DNA of 64,000 nt from Chelativorans xinjiangensis (lineage in GTDB: Bacteria > Pseudomonadota > Alphaproteobacteria > Rhizobiales > Rhizobiaceae): assembly GCF_009812055.1 (NCBI RefSeq), contig NZ_WQNH01000045.1:24015-88014 (forward strand). The letters run 5' to 3'. Positions 9,649 to 16,552 of this stretch are shown here, piece after piece (the stretch's first letter is position 1; each line of letters starts with the position of its first letter). A program made the position numbers and the translations under genes. Under the pieces are notes generated by a model, which saw only the letters and a list, made by a program, of their open reading frames with translations, made no database searches and had not been told where the DNA came from.

Positions 9649-9785
9649 GCGCGGATCCCTTTCGGCCCGATTGTCTGCGTGATCTGCCTGCTCAACGCGC
9701 GGACGCGGCATTAGGTTCGCTGCAGCGAAGTTTCCCGCGGCCAGAACCGTTGGGTGCTCTGGACCTCGTCCGATCGAAATGACAA

Positions 9786-9800
9786 ACTGGTCGGACCAGA
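9786..9800. promoter_or_regulatory. Candidate FCD-GntR operator, site 1 (CTGGTC-G-GACCAG)
   Basis: A perfect 6-1-6 dyad, equivalent to TGGT-N3-ACCA, centred 49 bases upstream of the M24 peptidase ATG. It matches the FadR-type operator shape and four further sites at 16209, 16387, 26408 and 26586. Inferred to bind the GntR protein encoded at 23527-24231. Confidence 0.55.
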
Positions 9801-9841
9801 TGCGCCCGCCCGTCAGGCGCATGATTGAGAGGAGGAGCGTT

Positions 9842-11023
9842 ATGCAGGCGGAAAGCGGCTTGGCCCTGGAAGTCCCGTTCGACACGGAGCGGCTCGACCG
9901 GCTGATGGAGGGGGCGGGCATCGACGTGCTCCTGACAACGTCGAAGCACAACACGCAGTACTTGCTGGGCGGCTACAAGTTCATCTTCTTTGCCGCGATG
10001 GATGCCATCGGCCATAGCCGCTATCTCCCCATCGTCATCTATGAGAAGGGACGGCCGGAGCGGGCGGCCTACATCGCCAACCGCATGGAGGGCGGCGAGC
10101 ACCAGAACAAGCCGTTCTGGACGCCAGCATTTCACCCCGCCGCCTGGGGTACCCTGGATGCCGCCGAAGTGGCGGTGGAGCATATCGGGAAGATCGGCGG
10201 GGCGGGCCGGCGCATCGGCATCGAGCCGGCCTTTTTGCCGGTGGACGCCTACCGGCTGTTGAACGCCCGGCTGGAGGGCGCCTCTTTCGTCGATGCCACG
10301 GGCGCGCTGGAACGCATGCGCGCGATTAAGACGCCCGTTGAACTGGAAAAACTGCGTCTGGCGTCGGAGCTGATCACGGATTCGATGCTGGCGGCGATCG
10401 GCTGGGCGCGCGAGGGCACCACGAAGGCCGAGATCATCGAGCGGCTGCGCCGGGAAGAGACGGAACGCGGCCTGACCTTCGAATATTGCCTGCTGACGCT
10501 GGGCGCCAGCCACAACCGCGCCGCCTCACCGCAAGCCTGGAGGCGGGGCGAGGTGCTGTCGATCGATTCCGGCGGCAACTACCATGGCTATGTCGGCGAC
10601 CTTTGCCGCATGGGCGTTCTCGGCGAGCCGGATGCGGAGCTTCAGGATTTGCTGGCGGAGGTGGAAGCCGTGCAGCAGGCGGCTTTCTCCAAGGTGAGGG
10701 CTGGTACGCTGGGCGGCGATATGATCGCCCGCGCGCAAGAGACCCTGAAGTCCTCGCCCGGCGCCGCCTTCACGGATTTCTTCGCTCACGGCATGGGGCT
10801 GATCACCCACGAGGTGCCGTTTCTGATGACCAACCACCCCGTTACCTACGAAGGCGTCGATGCCGCGCGCCCGCTGGAGGCGGGCATGGTGCTCTCGGTG
10901 GAGACGACCATGCTCCATCCCACCCGCGGCTTCATCAAGCTCGAAGACACGCTGGCGGTGACGGCCGACGGCTATGAGATGTTCGGCAACCGTGGCAGGG
11001 GATGGAACAGGGGCGGGGGGTGA
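9842..11023 (+). CDS. M24 family metallopeptidase (Xaa-Pro aminopeptidase/creatinase-like)
   Basis: 393 residues. An N-terminal creatinase-like domain (about 1-150) precedes the pita-bread M24 catalytic domain, where the metal ligands are visible: two Asp in SIDSGGNYHGYVGDLCRMG, His in FFAHGMGLITHEVP, and Glu in VLSVETT and IKLEDTLAVT. The ATG at 9842 has an excellent ribosome site (GAGAGGAGG); the open frame extends upstream to 9779 but that part covers the operator. M24 enzymes cleave Xaa-Pro peptides or act on small amidines such as creatine. The GntR-type operator just upstream ties it to the sugar-uptake regulon rather than to general peptide turnover. Confidence 0.9.
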   Translation: MQAESGLALEVPFDTERLDRLMEGAGIDVLLTTSKHNTQYLLGGYKFIFFAAMDAIGHSRYLPIVIYEKGRPERAAYIANRMEGGEHQNKPFWTPAFHPAAWGTLDAAEVAVEHIGKIGGAGRRIGIEPAFLPVDAYRLLNARLEGASFVDATGALERMRAIKTPVELEKLRLASELITDSMLAAIGWAREGTTKAEIIERLRREETERGLTFEYCLLTLGASHNRAASPQAWRRGEVLSIDSGGNYHGYVGDLCRMGVLGEPDAELQDLLAEVEAVQQAAFSKVRAGTLGGDMIARAQETLKSSPGAAFTDFFAHGMGLITHEVPFLMTNHPVTYEGVDAARPLEAGMVLSVETTMLHPTRGFIKLEDTLAVTADGYEMFGNRGRGWNRGGG

Positions 11024-11028
11024 CGCTC

Positions 11029-11130
11029 TAGACCAGTTCATCGTTTCATGGAATCGATGAACTGGTCTAACTCCTTGTTTGTCGCAGTTCCGGACGGAAA
11101 ACCGGTTTCCACTTTTCCTGGAATTGCTCT
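11029..11130. repeat. Rhizobial intergenic palindromic repeat, copy 1
   Basis: Two hairpins in tandem. The first has perfect 15-base arms (11029-11043 and 11055-11069, beginning TAGACCAG), and the second pairs GCAGTTCC with GGAATTGC around 11084-11127. The whole unit recurs in the same orientation at 11549-11649, on the other side of the cytochrome c gene. Such elements are common between genes in Rhizobiales. Here it also sits between convergent genes, where it could act as a bidirectional terminator. Confidence 0.85.
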
Positions 11131-11461
11131 ATTCCGGCATCTCGACCGTGATATTGATCGACGAATACCAGGCTGCGACGTTCGCGATATCGTCGTCCGT
11201 GAGGTCCTTCGCCACCACGTCCATCATCTCGTTCGTCCGCTTGCCTGAGCGGAAAGCCTTCAACTGCGTCTGCAGATAGATCTCGCTTTCGCCCGCCAGA
11301 TGAGGCGCGACGGGGATTTGTGCGATCCCGTCGAGCCCGTGGCACGTGCGGCATTGGGCGCTTGCGATCTGCCGGCCCGCCTGCATATCGCCGGCAGCGG
11401 CCACGCCCGTTAGTGCCGCGAGGCCAAATGCAGTGAAAAGCAGTTTGATGATCGATGCCAT
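11129..11461 (-). CDS. Small secreted c-type cytochrome
   Basis: 110 residues from the ATG at 11461 (a TTG at 11473 is possible). A signal peptide covers about residues 1-23 (KLLFTAFGLAALTGVAAA), followed by a haem-binding CRTCH site (C37, C40, H41) and a likely axial methionine in TNEMMDVV. It is a periplasmic class I cytochrome c that shuttles electrons. The gene lies downstream of the sugar dehydrogenase on the same strand, suggesting it may accept electrons from that enzyme. It is bracketed by two near-identical 100-base repeats in direct orientation; its 3' end touches copy 1. Confidence 0.9.
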   Translation of the reverse strand: MASIIKLLFTAFGLAALTGVAAAGDMQAGRQIASAQCRTCHGLDGIAQIPVAPHLAGESEIYLQTQLKAFRSGKRTNEMMDVVAKDLTDDDIANVAAWYSSINITVEMPE

Positions 11462-11548
11462 TTCAGTGCCCAATAGAAGGCGCCCGCCGCTTGGCGGCAG
11501 GCGACGCTTGAATGGATGCCCCCGTACGGGAAACGCAAGAGGCCGCTC

Positions 11549-11649
11549 GACCAGTTCATCGTTTCATGGAATCGACGAACTGGTCTAACTCTTTGTTTTG
11601 TCGCAATTCCGGACGGAAAACCGGTTTCCACTTTTCCTGGAATTGCTCT
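11549..11649. repeat. Rhizobial intergenic palindromic repeat, copy 2
   Basis: Near-identical direct copy of the 11029-11130 element, with the same GACCAGTTCATCG hairpin and the GCAATTCC/GGAATTGC hairpin. It differs by a few substitutions and a single-base length change in a T run. It lies between the sugar dehydrogenase and the cytochrome c genes. Being in the same orientation as copy 1, the two could recombine and excise the cytochrome gene. Confidence 0.85.
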
Positions 11650-11663
11650 CGTGCCCACCCTTC

Positions 11664-12914
11664 CTATTCGTACGAGATGCGGTAGAGCGCCCCCACCAGA
11701 TCGTCGGAGACGATGATGGAGCCGTCGCGCAACTGCGCCACATCCACCGGACGGCCAAGATATTCGCCGTTCTCGTCCAGCCAGCCTTCCGCGAAGACCT
11801 CGGTCTCTCCGGCGGTGCCGTCCTCGTTGACGGCAGTGAACATCACACGCGCGCCAATGGGTGTGGTGCGGTTCCACGAGCCGTGCTGGGCGGAAAAGAT
11901 GCCGCCACGATATTTGGCGGGGAACTGCTGCCCGGTATAGAAGGTCATGCCGAGATCGGCCGCATGGGCGTCCATTTCCACTGCCGGCATGATGACGTCA
12001 TCCGGCGGTTCCTCGCCCTTATATTCCTCCGTGCGCACCGAGCCGCCGCCATACCAGGGAAAGCCGAAGTTCTGGCCGGCCTCCGTCTGGCGGTTGATCT
12101 CGCCGGGCGGGATGTCGTCGCCCATCCCATCCACCTGGTTATCGGTAAACCAAAGTTCGCCATTGGCCGGATTGAAGTCGTGACCGACCGAATTGCGCAC
12201 GCCATAGGTATAGACTTCTCGGCCTGTCCCATCCTGATTGATGCGGATGATGCCGCCGATGCCATACTGCCTGTAGAGTTCCAGCTTCTCCGGCGGCGGA
12301 ACGTTGAAGGGCTGGCCAAGGGAAATGTAGAGCTTGCCGTCGGGCCCGACGCGGCAGACGCGAGCGGTGTGGTTGTAGCTTTCCTCCTCGACAGGGATCA
12401 GCTCGCCCTGTTTCACCACCTCGCTGGCGGCAACGTCGGGGCTCTCGTAGAAGAATTCGGCGGCCGGATAGACTATCACGCGGTTCTGCTCGACGATGTA
12501 GAGCATGCCGTCCGGCGAGAAGCACGGTCCGTTTGGTATAGCCATGGCCAACGGCGGCGCGAAGTCCTTGACTTCATCGGCAACGCGATCCTTGTCGCGG
12601 TCGGTCACGGCCCAGACTTTTGTCTTGCGGGTGCCGACGAATGTGACGACGCCTTGCGGCCCGACCGCCATGTGCCGGGCATCGGGCACGATTGCATAAA
12701 GGCTGATCTGGAAGCCGTCAGGCAGTTTGATCTTCTCGAGCGTGCGACTGATGGCCTCGGCTTTTGCCCCGCCTTGCTCGATTTCGGTGAACTCGGTGGT
12801 GCCGGTGGTCTTGAAAGAGCTCAGCCGCTCGAGATTGTCCGATTGCTGCTGTCCATAAGCCAGCGCCGTCGTGCCGATCAACATGGCCAGCGAAGCCGCA
12901 ATTGTCCTCGTCAT
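11664..12914 (-). CDS. Soluble sugar dehydrogenase (PQQ-dependent GDH/sorbosone dehydrogenase-like beta-propeller)
   Basis: 416 residues from the ATG at 12914, chosen for its GGGAGGA ribosome site; the frame is open further upstream but that part is low-quality coding. A signal peptide (about 1-20) is followed by a six-bladed propeller with blocks such as FSPDGMLYIVEQ, YTYGVRNSVGHDFNP, ELWFTDNQVDGMGDD, QNFGFPWYGG and HGSWNRTTPIG, typical of the PF07995-like family. These periplasmic enzymes oxidise aldoses, with PQQ as cofactor where tested. The downstream cytochrome c is a plausible electron acceptor. Confidence 0.88.
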   Translation of the reverse strand: MTRTIAASLAMLIGTTALAYGQQQSDNLERLSSFKTTGTTEFTEIEQGGAKAEAISRTLEKIKLPDGFQISLYAIVPDARHMAVGPQGVVTFVGTRKTKVWAVTDRDKDRVADEVKDFAPPLAMAIPNGPCFSPDGMLYIVEQNRVIVYPAAEFFYESPDVAASEVVKQGELIPVEEESYNHTARVCRVGPDGKLYISLGQPFNVPPPEKLELYRQYGIGGIIRINQDGTGREVYTYGVRNSVGHDFNPANGELWFTDNQVDGMGDDIPPGEINRQTEAGQNFGFPWYGGGSVRTEEYKGEEPPDDVIMPAVEMDAHAADLGMTFYTGQQFPAKYRGGIFSAQHGSWNRTTPIGARVMFTAVNEDGTAGETEVFAEGWLDENGEYLGRPVDVAQLRDGSIIVSDDLVGALYRISYE

Positions 12915-13072
12915 TGCTTCCTCCCAGAGCTTGCGTGCGGATGACGCAGTCCAATGTCGACCGAAACCCGGGAAATGACAATCGTCGTCATGCCACGAAT
13001 GGCCGCACAGGCGGCTGCCTGTCCATTCCGCATCGGTCTTGAGCCACGCTCGCCCGGCGGGGAGTTTCGTTC

Positions 13073-13489
13073 CTATCCCTTTGCCGGCACAAGCCGGAAG
13101 TCGGGCAGTTCCCGCAGCGCCTGCTCGGGTCCGGCCGGGGCGTAGACCACGAAGAGCCGCATCGGGCCGTCGCCCGTGTTGAGCGTCGAGTGGTAGCGGC
13201 TTTCGGGTACGTAGACCGTGCAGCCGGGGCGCACCTCGCGTACGACCGGGTTGCCTTCCTCGTCCTCGACCATCTGCTCGCCGGTGCCGGCGATCACGAA
13301 GATGATCTCCTCCGCGCCGGGGTGGTTGTGGCGGGCGTGGCCCTGGCCTTTCTCGAGATCGACCACGCCGCCGGAAAAGCGCCCAGCGCCGTTTACTTCC
13401 GGCCCCACCGTCAGGGCCAGGCGGCCCCAATCGAAGGCGAAGGTGTCGACCTCCTCCGGATAGACGAAGATCCTTTCCATGCCGCTCAT
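13073..13489 (-). CDS. Cupin-domain protein
   Basis: 138 residues forming a single cupin barrel. Metal ligands are visible in HARHNHPGAEEIIFVIAG (two His and one Glu) and in SRYHSTLN (His). It is the last gene of the three-gene run 15451-13073 with the Tm-1-like proteins, starting one base after the TIM-barrel gene ends. Small cupins act as isomerases, dioxygenases or binding proteins, and here it probably handles a small metabolite of the same pathway. No specific reaction can be named. Confidence 0.85.
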   Translation of the reverse strand: MSGMERIFVYPEEVDTFAFDWGRLALTVGPEVNGAGRFSGGVVDLEKGQGHARHNHPGAEEIIFVIAGTGEQMVEDEEGNPVVREVRPGCTVYVPESRYHSTLNTGDGPMRLFVVYAPAGPEQALRELPDFRLVPAKG

Positions 13490-13490
13490 C

Positions 13491-14345
13491 TCATCCTCCC
13501 GCTGAAGCTGGCATCCGCAATGGCAGTGCCTTGAAGCTGGCGATCTGATCGCGGATCGCTACCTCGGCCGGCAGGCGCTCCATCGAGCTGGCGCCGTAGA
13601 AGCCGTGGCAACCTTCGGCGCGCTCCAGGACGTAGCGCGCGTCTTCCGGCATGGCGATCGGCCCGCCGTGACACAAGACGATGACATCCTCGCGCACCGT
13701 GCGCGCGGCGGCGGCGATGGTCTCGATCTCGGCAACGCATTCGTCGAGGGACTTGGCCGAGGTGGCACCGATCGTGCCGCCGGTGGTCACGCCCATATGG
13801 GCGACGACGATATCGGCACCGGCCTTGGCCATGGCGGCGGCCTCGTCCGTGTTGAAGACATAGGGCGTCGTCAGAAGGTCGAGTTCGTGGGCGGCGGCTA
13901 TCATGTCGACCTCGAGGCCGTAGCCCATGCCGGTCTCCTCGAAACTCTGCCGCATACGGCCGTCGAACAGGCCGATGGTGGGGAAATTCTGCACACCCGA
14001 AAAGCCCATCGCCTTCAATTCGGCCAGGAACTGCGGCATCAGCACGAAGGGGTCGGTGCCGTTGACGCCGGCCAGAACCGGGGTGTTCCTTACCACCGGC
14101 AGCACCTCGACGGCCATCTCCCTGACGATCTCGTTGGCGTTCCCGTAGGCGAGCAGGCCGGCGGCCGAGCCGCGGCCGGCCATGCGGTAACGGCCGGAAT
14201 TGTAGATGATGATGAGGTCGATGCCGCCGGCCTCCTCCGCCTTGGCCGAAAGGCCGGTGCCCGCGCCGCCGCCGACGATTGGCCGGCCCTCGGCGATCAT
14301 CGCGCGGAATTTCTCCAGAATAGTCTTGCGGGGGATGGCGGGCAT
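13491..14345 (-). CDS. Phosphoenolpyruvate-hydrolase-like TIM-barrel protein (Tm-1 C-terminal domain family)
   Basis: 284 residues from the ATG at 14345; a GTG at 14357 overlaps the preceding stop (GTGA) and is possible. Conserved blocks are [51 protein letters not shown] and [15 protein letters not shown], matching the TIM-barrel family that is fused behind a UPF0261 domain in plant Tm-1 proteins. In bacteria the two are separate adjacent genes, as here. The enzyme activity is not established for the family; the PEP hydrolase name comes from related proteins. Confidence 0.85.
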   Translation of the reverse strand: MPAIPRKTILEKFRAMIAEGRPIVGGGAGTGLSAKAEEAGGIDLIIIYNSGRYRMAGRGSAAGLLAYGNANEIVREMAVEVLPVVRNTPVLAGVNGTDPFVLMPQFLAELKAMGFSGVQNFPTIGLFDGRMRQSFEETGMGYGLEVDMIAAAHELDLLTTPYVFNTDEAAAMAKAGADIVVAHMGVTTGGTIGATSAKSLDECVAEIETIAAAARTVREDVIVLCHGGPIAMPEDARYVLERAEGCHGFYGASSMERLPAEVAIRDQIASFKALPLRMPASAGG

Positions 14346-14353
14346 GCGGGGTC

Positions 14354-15451
14354 TCACTTTCTGACCATTTCGAGGAAGGCGGCGACCGCCGCCTCGGCGA
14401 ATTCGGGATCGTTGATATTGAACGGCAAGCGCTCGATGCGCCGGTTGGCGGCGGGCTTCAGCGCGCTCTCGATGCCGGCGAAAAGCTCCGCGTCGGCCTC
14501 GGGATCGAAGAACGCGCCGCCCTCGATGTCGAGGGCGGAGACGCCCTTTTCCGGAATGAGGAAGCGCAATGGCCCCTCGCAGGCGTCAAGCCGCGTGCCG
14601 ATCCATTCGCCGATGGCGCGGCACTCTTCGGCATTCGTGCGCATCAGTGTCACGTTGGGGTTGTGGCGGTAGAGATTGCGGTTGCGATACCGTTCCGGCA
14701 CCGTCTCCGGCGCCCAGAAGTTGACCATGTCGCAGGCACCCGGCGCGCCGACGTAAGGCAGCCTGGTGCGCGCCACGGCGCCGAAGCGATCCTCCGTTGC
14801 GGGCAGCACGCCGCCGAATAAGAGATCGCAGACCTCGGTGGTGGTGATGTCGAGGAGGCCGGCGAGCATGGCGCTGTCGGCGAGTTTTTCCATGGTGCGC
14901 CCGCCGGTGCCGGTGGCATGGAAGACCATGCAGTCGTAGTCGTCGCGCAGGCGCTGCGTGATCGACGTTACGCAGGGCGTGGTGACGCCGAACATGGTGA
15001 GCCCGAGCGCCGGCTTTCCTTCCGCCCGCGGTGCCGGGCGCATGGCCATGCCGGCGATGGCTTGCGCCGCGTTGTGCAGGATGGTGCGGCTCAAGCCGTT
15101 GAGGCCGGCCATGTCGGTCACCGACGGCATCATGATGATGTCGGAAATATCGACATAAGGGGTGGTATCGCCGGAAGCGAGCGTGGAGACCATCAGCTTG
15201 GGCACGCCGTAGGCAAGCCGCCGCATGCCGGTGGTGACGATCGACGTGCCGCCACCGCCGCCGATGCCGATCACCGCGGCGACATCCTCGCGCTCGGCGA
15301 TGAAATTGGCGAAGGCCTCGCCCATCGCCGCGACCGCCTTGCCGCGGTCGTCGCCGCCGAGTACCGCCTCGACGCCCGCTGGATGGTGCGCGGCGACCTC
15401 GGCGGCACTTACCTCGACCTCCACAGTGCGATCCTGACAGATGGTCCCCAT
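14354..15451 (-). CDS. Tm-1-like ATP-binding domain protein (UPF0261), N-terminally truncated
   Basis: 365 residues. From [20 protein letters not shown] onward it follows the UPF0261 family, including [28 protein letters not shown] and [15 protein letters not shown]. About 40 residues that normally open the family, including the GTxDTK nucleotide-binding motif, are missing. The only start is the ATG at 15451, which has no ribosome site and has an in-frame TGA two codons upstream. It lies inside a perfect 20-base inverted repeat (15425-15467). Only about 100 bases remain before the divergent TetR gene, too few for the missing part. It is probably broken or mis-assembled at its 5' end; the 3' end overlaps the next gene normally. 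Confidence 0.8.
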   Translation of the reverse strand: MGTICQDRTVEVEVSAAEVAAHHPAGVEAVLGGDDRGKAVAAMGEAFANFIAEREDVAAVIGIGGGGGTSIVTTGMRRLAYGVPKLMVSTLASGDTTPYVDISDIIMMPSVTDMAGLNGLSRTILHNAAQAIAGMAMRPAPRAEGKPALGLTMFGVTTPCVTSITQRLRDDYDCMVFHATGTGGRTMEKLADSAMLAGLLDITTTEVCDLLFGGVLPATEDRFGAVARTRLPYVGAPGACDMVNFWAPETVPERYRNRNLYRHNPNVTLMRTNAEECRAIGEWIGTRLDACEGPLRFLIPEKGVSALDIEGGAFFDPEADAELFAGIESALKPAANRRIERLPFNINDPEFAEAAVAAFLEMVRK

Positions 15452-15467
15452 CTGTCAGGATCGCACT
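15425..15467. repeat. Perfect 20-bp inverted repeat at the start of the UPF0261 gene
   Basis: Arms 15425-15444 and 15448-15467 are exact reverse complements (AGTGCGATCCTGACAGATGG and its complement) separated by TCC. Sequence outside the arms does not match. The gene's only usable start codon sits in the right arm. It could be a deletion scar, a regulatory hairpin or a fold-back assembly error. Confidence 0.85.
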
Positions 15468-15541
15468 ACCAGATTAATAGCTCGCCCCGCTCGCCGCGGC
15501 TCCTCCCGAAAGAATGCCGTTGCAAATTTTTGAGACACGCG

Positions 15542-15554
15542 TATCATATTGATA
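15542..15554. promoter_or_regulatory. Candidate TetR operator (TATCA-TAT-TGATA)
   Basis: A 5-3-5 dyad ending on the first base of the TetR start codon, in the divergent region with the Tm-1-like cluster. Its AT-rich symmetry and position fit autoregulation by the adjacent TetR protein. Inferred only. Confidence 0.4.
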
Positions 15555-16195
15555 TGGACGTCTCACGTCAACAATCGGAACTGGTGGAGGAGACCGAGCG
15601 GGGCCCGCGGGCGCGAACCCGGCGGTTGATGCTGGAGACGGCGACGCGGTTGATGCAGGCCGGCGCCACGCCGTCGGTCAGCGAGGTGGCGGAGGCTGCC
15701 GGCGTGTCGCGCGCCACCGCCTACCGCTATTTCCCCAGCCAGGCCGCGCTCGTGCACGCGGTGGTCGACGAGGCGCTGGGGCCGATCCTGACTTGGCGGT
15801 CGACATCGGATAGCGCCGGTGAGCGCGTGGCCGATCTTTTCGCGTTCTCGCTGCCGCGCATCGAGGAGTTTGAAGCCACCTTCAAGGCAGCGCTGAAACT
15901 GTCGCTGGAACAGTGGGCGCAGCGCCAGACAGGTTCTCTGGACAACGAGCCGCAGTTCACGCGCGGCCACCGCGTCGACCTTCTGCGGCAGGCGTTGGCG
16001 CCACTTAAGGGCGAGCTTTCCAAGGGGCAGATCGACCGGCTGGCGCAGGCCCTGTCGTTGACCTTCGGCGTCGAGACGCTGATTGTTCTGAAGGACATCT
16101 GGGGCCTCGATGCCGGCCGGACGCAGGCCGTGGCGCAATGGGCGGCGAGCGCGCTCGTGCGCGCAGCGGTGGAGGAGGCAAAGTCCGCGAAGTAG
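15554..16195 (+). CDS. TetR family transcriptional regulator
   Basis: 213 residues from the ATG at 15554. The N-terminal TetR DNA-binding domain (about 18-65) shows RRLMLETATRLMQAG and VSEVAEAAGVSRATAYRYFPS, the diagnostic recognition helix. The remainder is a helical ligand domain. It is divergent from the UPF0261-TIM barrel-cupin operon, which it probably represses. The open frame continues upstream over the operon in antisense; that portion is a shadow. The ribosome site is poor, and the start codon overlaps the candidate operator. Confidence 0.92.
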   Translation: MDVSRQQSELVEETERGPRARTRRLMLETATRLMQAGATPSVSEVAEAAGVSRATAYRYFPSQAALVHAVVDEALGPILTWRSTSDSAGERVADLFAFSLPRIEEFEATFKAALKLSLEQWAQRQTGSLDNEPQFTRGHRVDLLRQALAPLKGELSKGQIDRLAQALSLTFGVETLIVLKDIWGLDAGRTQAVAQWAASALVRAAVEEAKSAK

Positions 16196-16208
16196 GGAGA
16201 GTGGAAGG

Positions 16209-16227
16209 AATCTGGTTCGACCAGATT
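16209..16227. promoter_or_regulatory. Candidate FCD-GntR operator, site 2 (8-3-8 perfect dyad)
   Basis: AATCTGGT-TCG-ACCAGATT is a perfect 8-3-8 palindrome with the TGGT-N3-ACCA core. It lies 13 bases after the TetR stop and about 325 bases before the ABC binding-protein start. This is the longest-armed of the TCG-centred sites. Confidence 0.65.
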
Positions 16228-16386
16228 GGGTTTTTATCGAAAAGTCTGAAATAATGCGGTTGATCCTTTACAAGCCGCAAGCCCGATCCTGATCGAGCGA
16301 GAGGAGCAAGAAAGGCCAGAATACAAGGATGTATTGAGAAGGATCAGCGGGAGGAACGCGCTACAAAGAGCTTGACGGAACTTTAC

Positions 16387-16403
16387 ATTTGGTAATACCA
16401 GAT
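16387..16403. promoter_or_regulatory. Candidate FCD-GntR operator, site 3 (ATTTGGT-AAT-ACCAGAT)
   Basis: A 7-3-7 dyad with one mismatched pair, sharing the TGGT-N3-ACCA core, about 150 bases before the ABC binding-protein ATG. With site 2 it makes a pair in the same promoter region. Confidence 0.6.
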
Positions 16404-16552
16404 CGAGGAGGAGGTTGCGGGCCCATCGGGTTCGCGGCCGGACGGGCGAAGCCGGGGAGGGCTTCGCTCAGGGAGGCGGCAACGCGGAGGAGTACCGGAG
16501 CCGGCGCCGCCGGCATCCTGAAATGCGTAGGTATGATTGGGAGGAATTCGTC

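Larger units (their letters stand above)
16196..16552. promoter_or_regulatory. Promoter region of the sugar ABC operon
   Basis: A 357-base non-coding stretch between TetR and the ABC binding-protein gene. It holds two FCD-GntR-type dyads (16209-16227 and 16387-16403) about 178 bases apart. Frames reading into it show no family-like protein sequence. Two sites spaced like this could allow repression by looping. A good Shine-Dalgarno (GGGAGGA) ends it. Confidence 0.6.

Noticed and set aside
11029..11069. GACCAGTTC/GAACTGGTC hairpin considered as a GntR operator
   Set aside because: The arms are separated by 11 or more bases and the order does not give TGGT-N3-ACCA. It belongs to the dispersed repeat and recurs in the second copy.
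12915..13430. Upstream extension of the sugar dehydrogenase frame to 13430
   Set aside because: The added segment is antisense-type composition over the cupin gene, and a strong ribosome site precedes the ATG at 12914, which starts a clear signal peptide.
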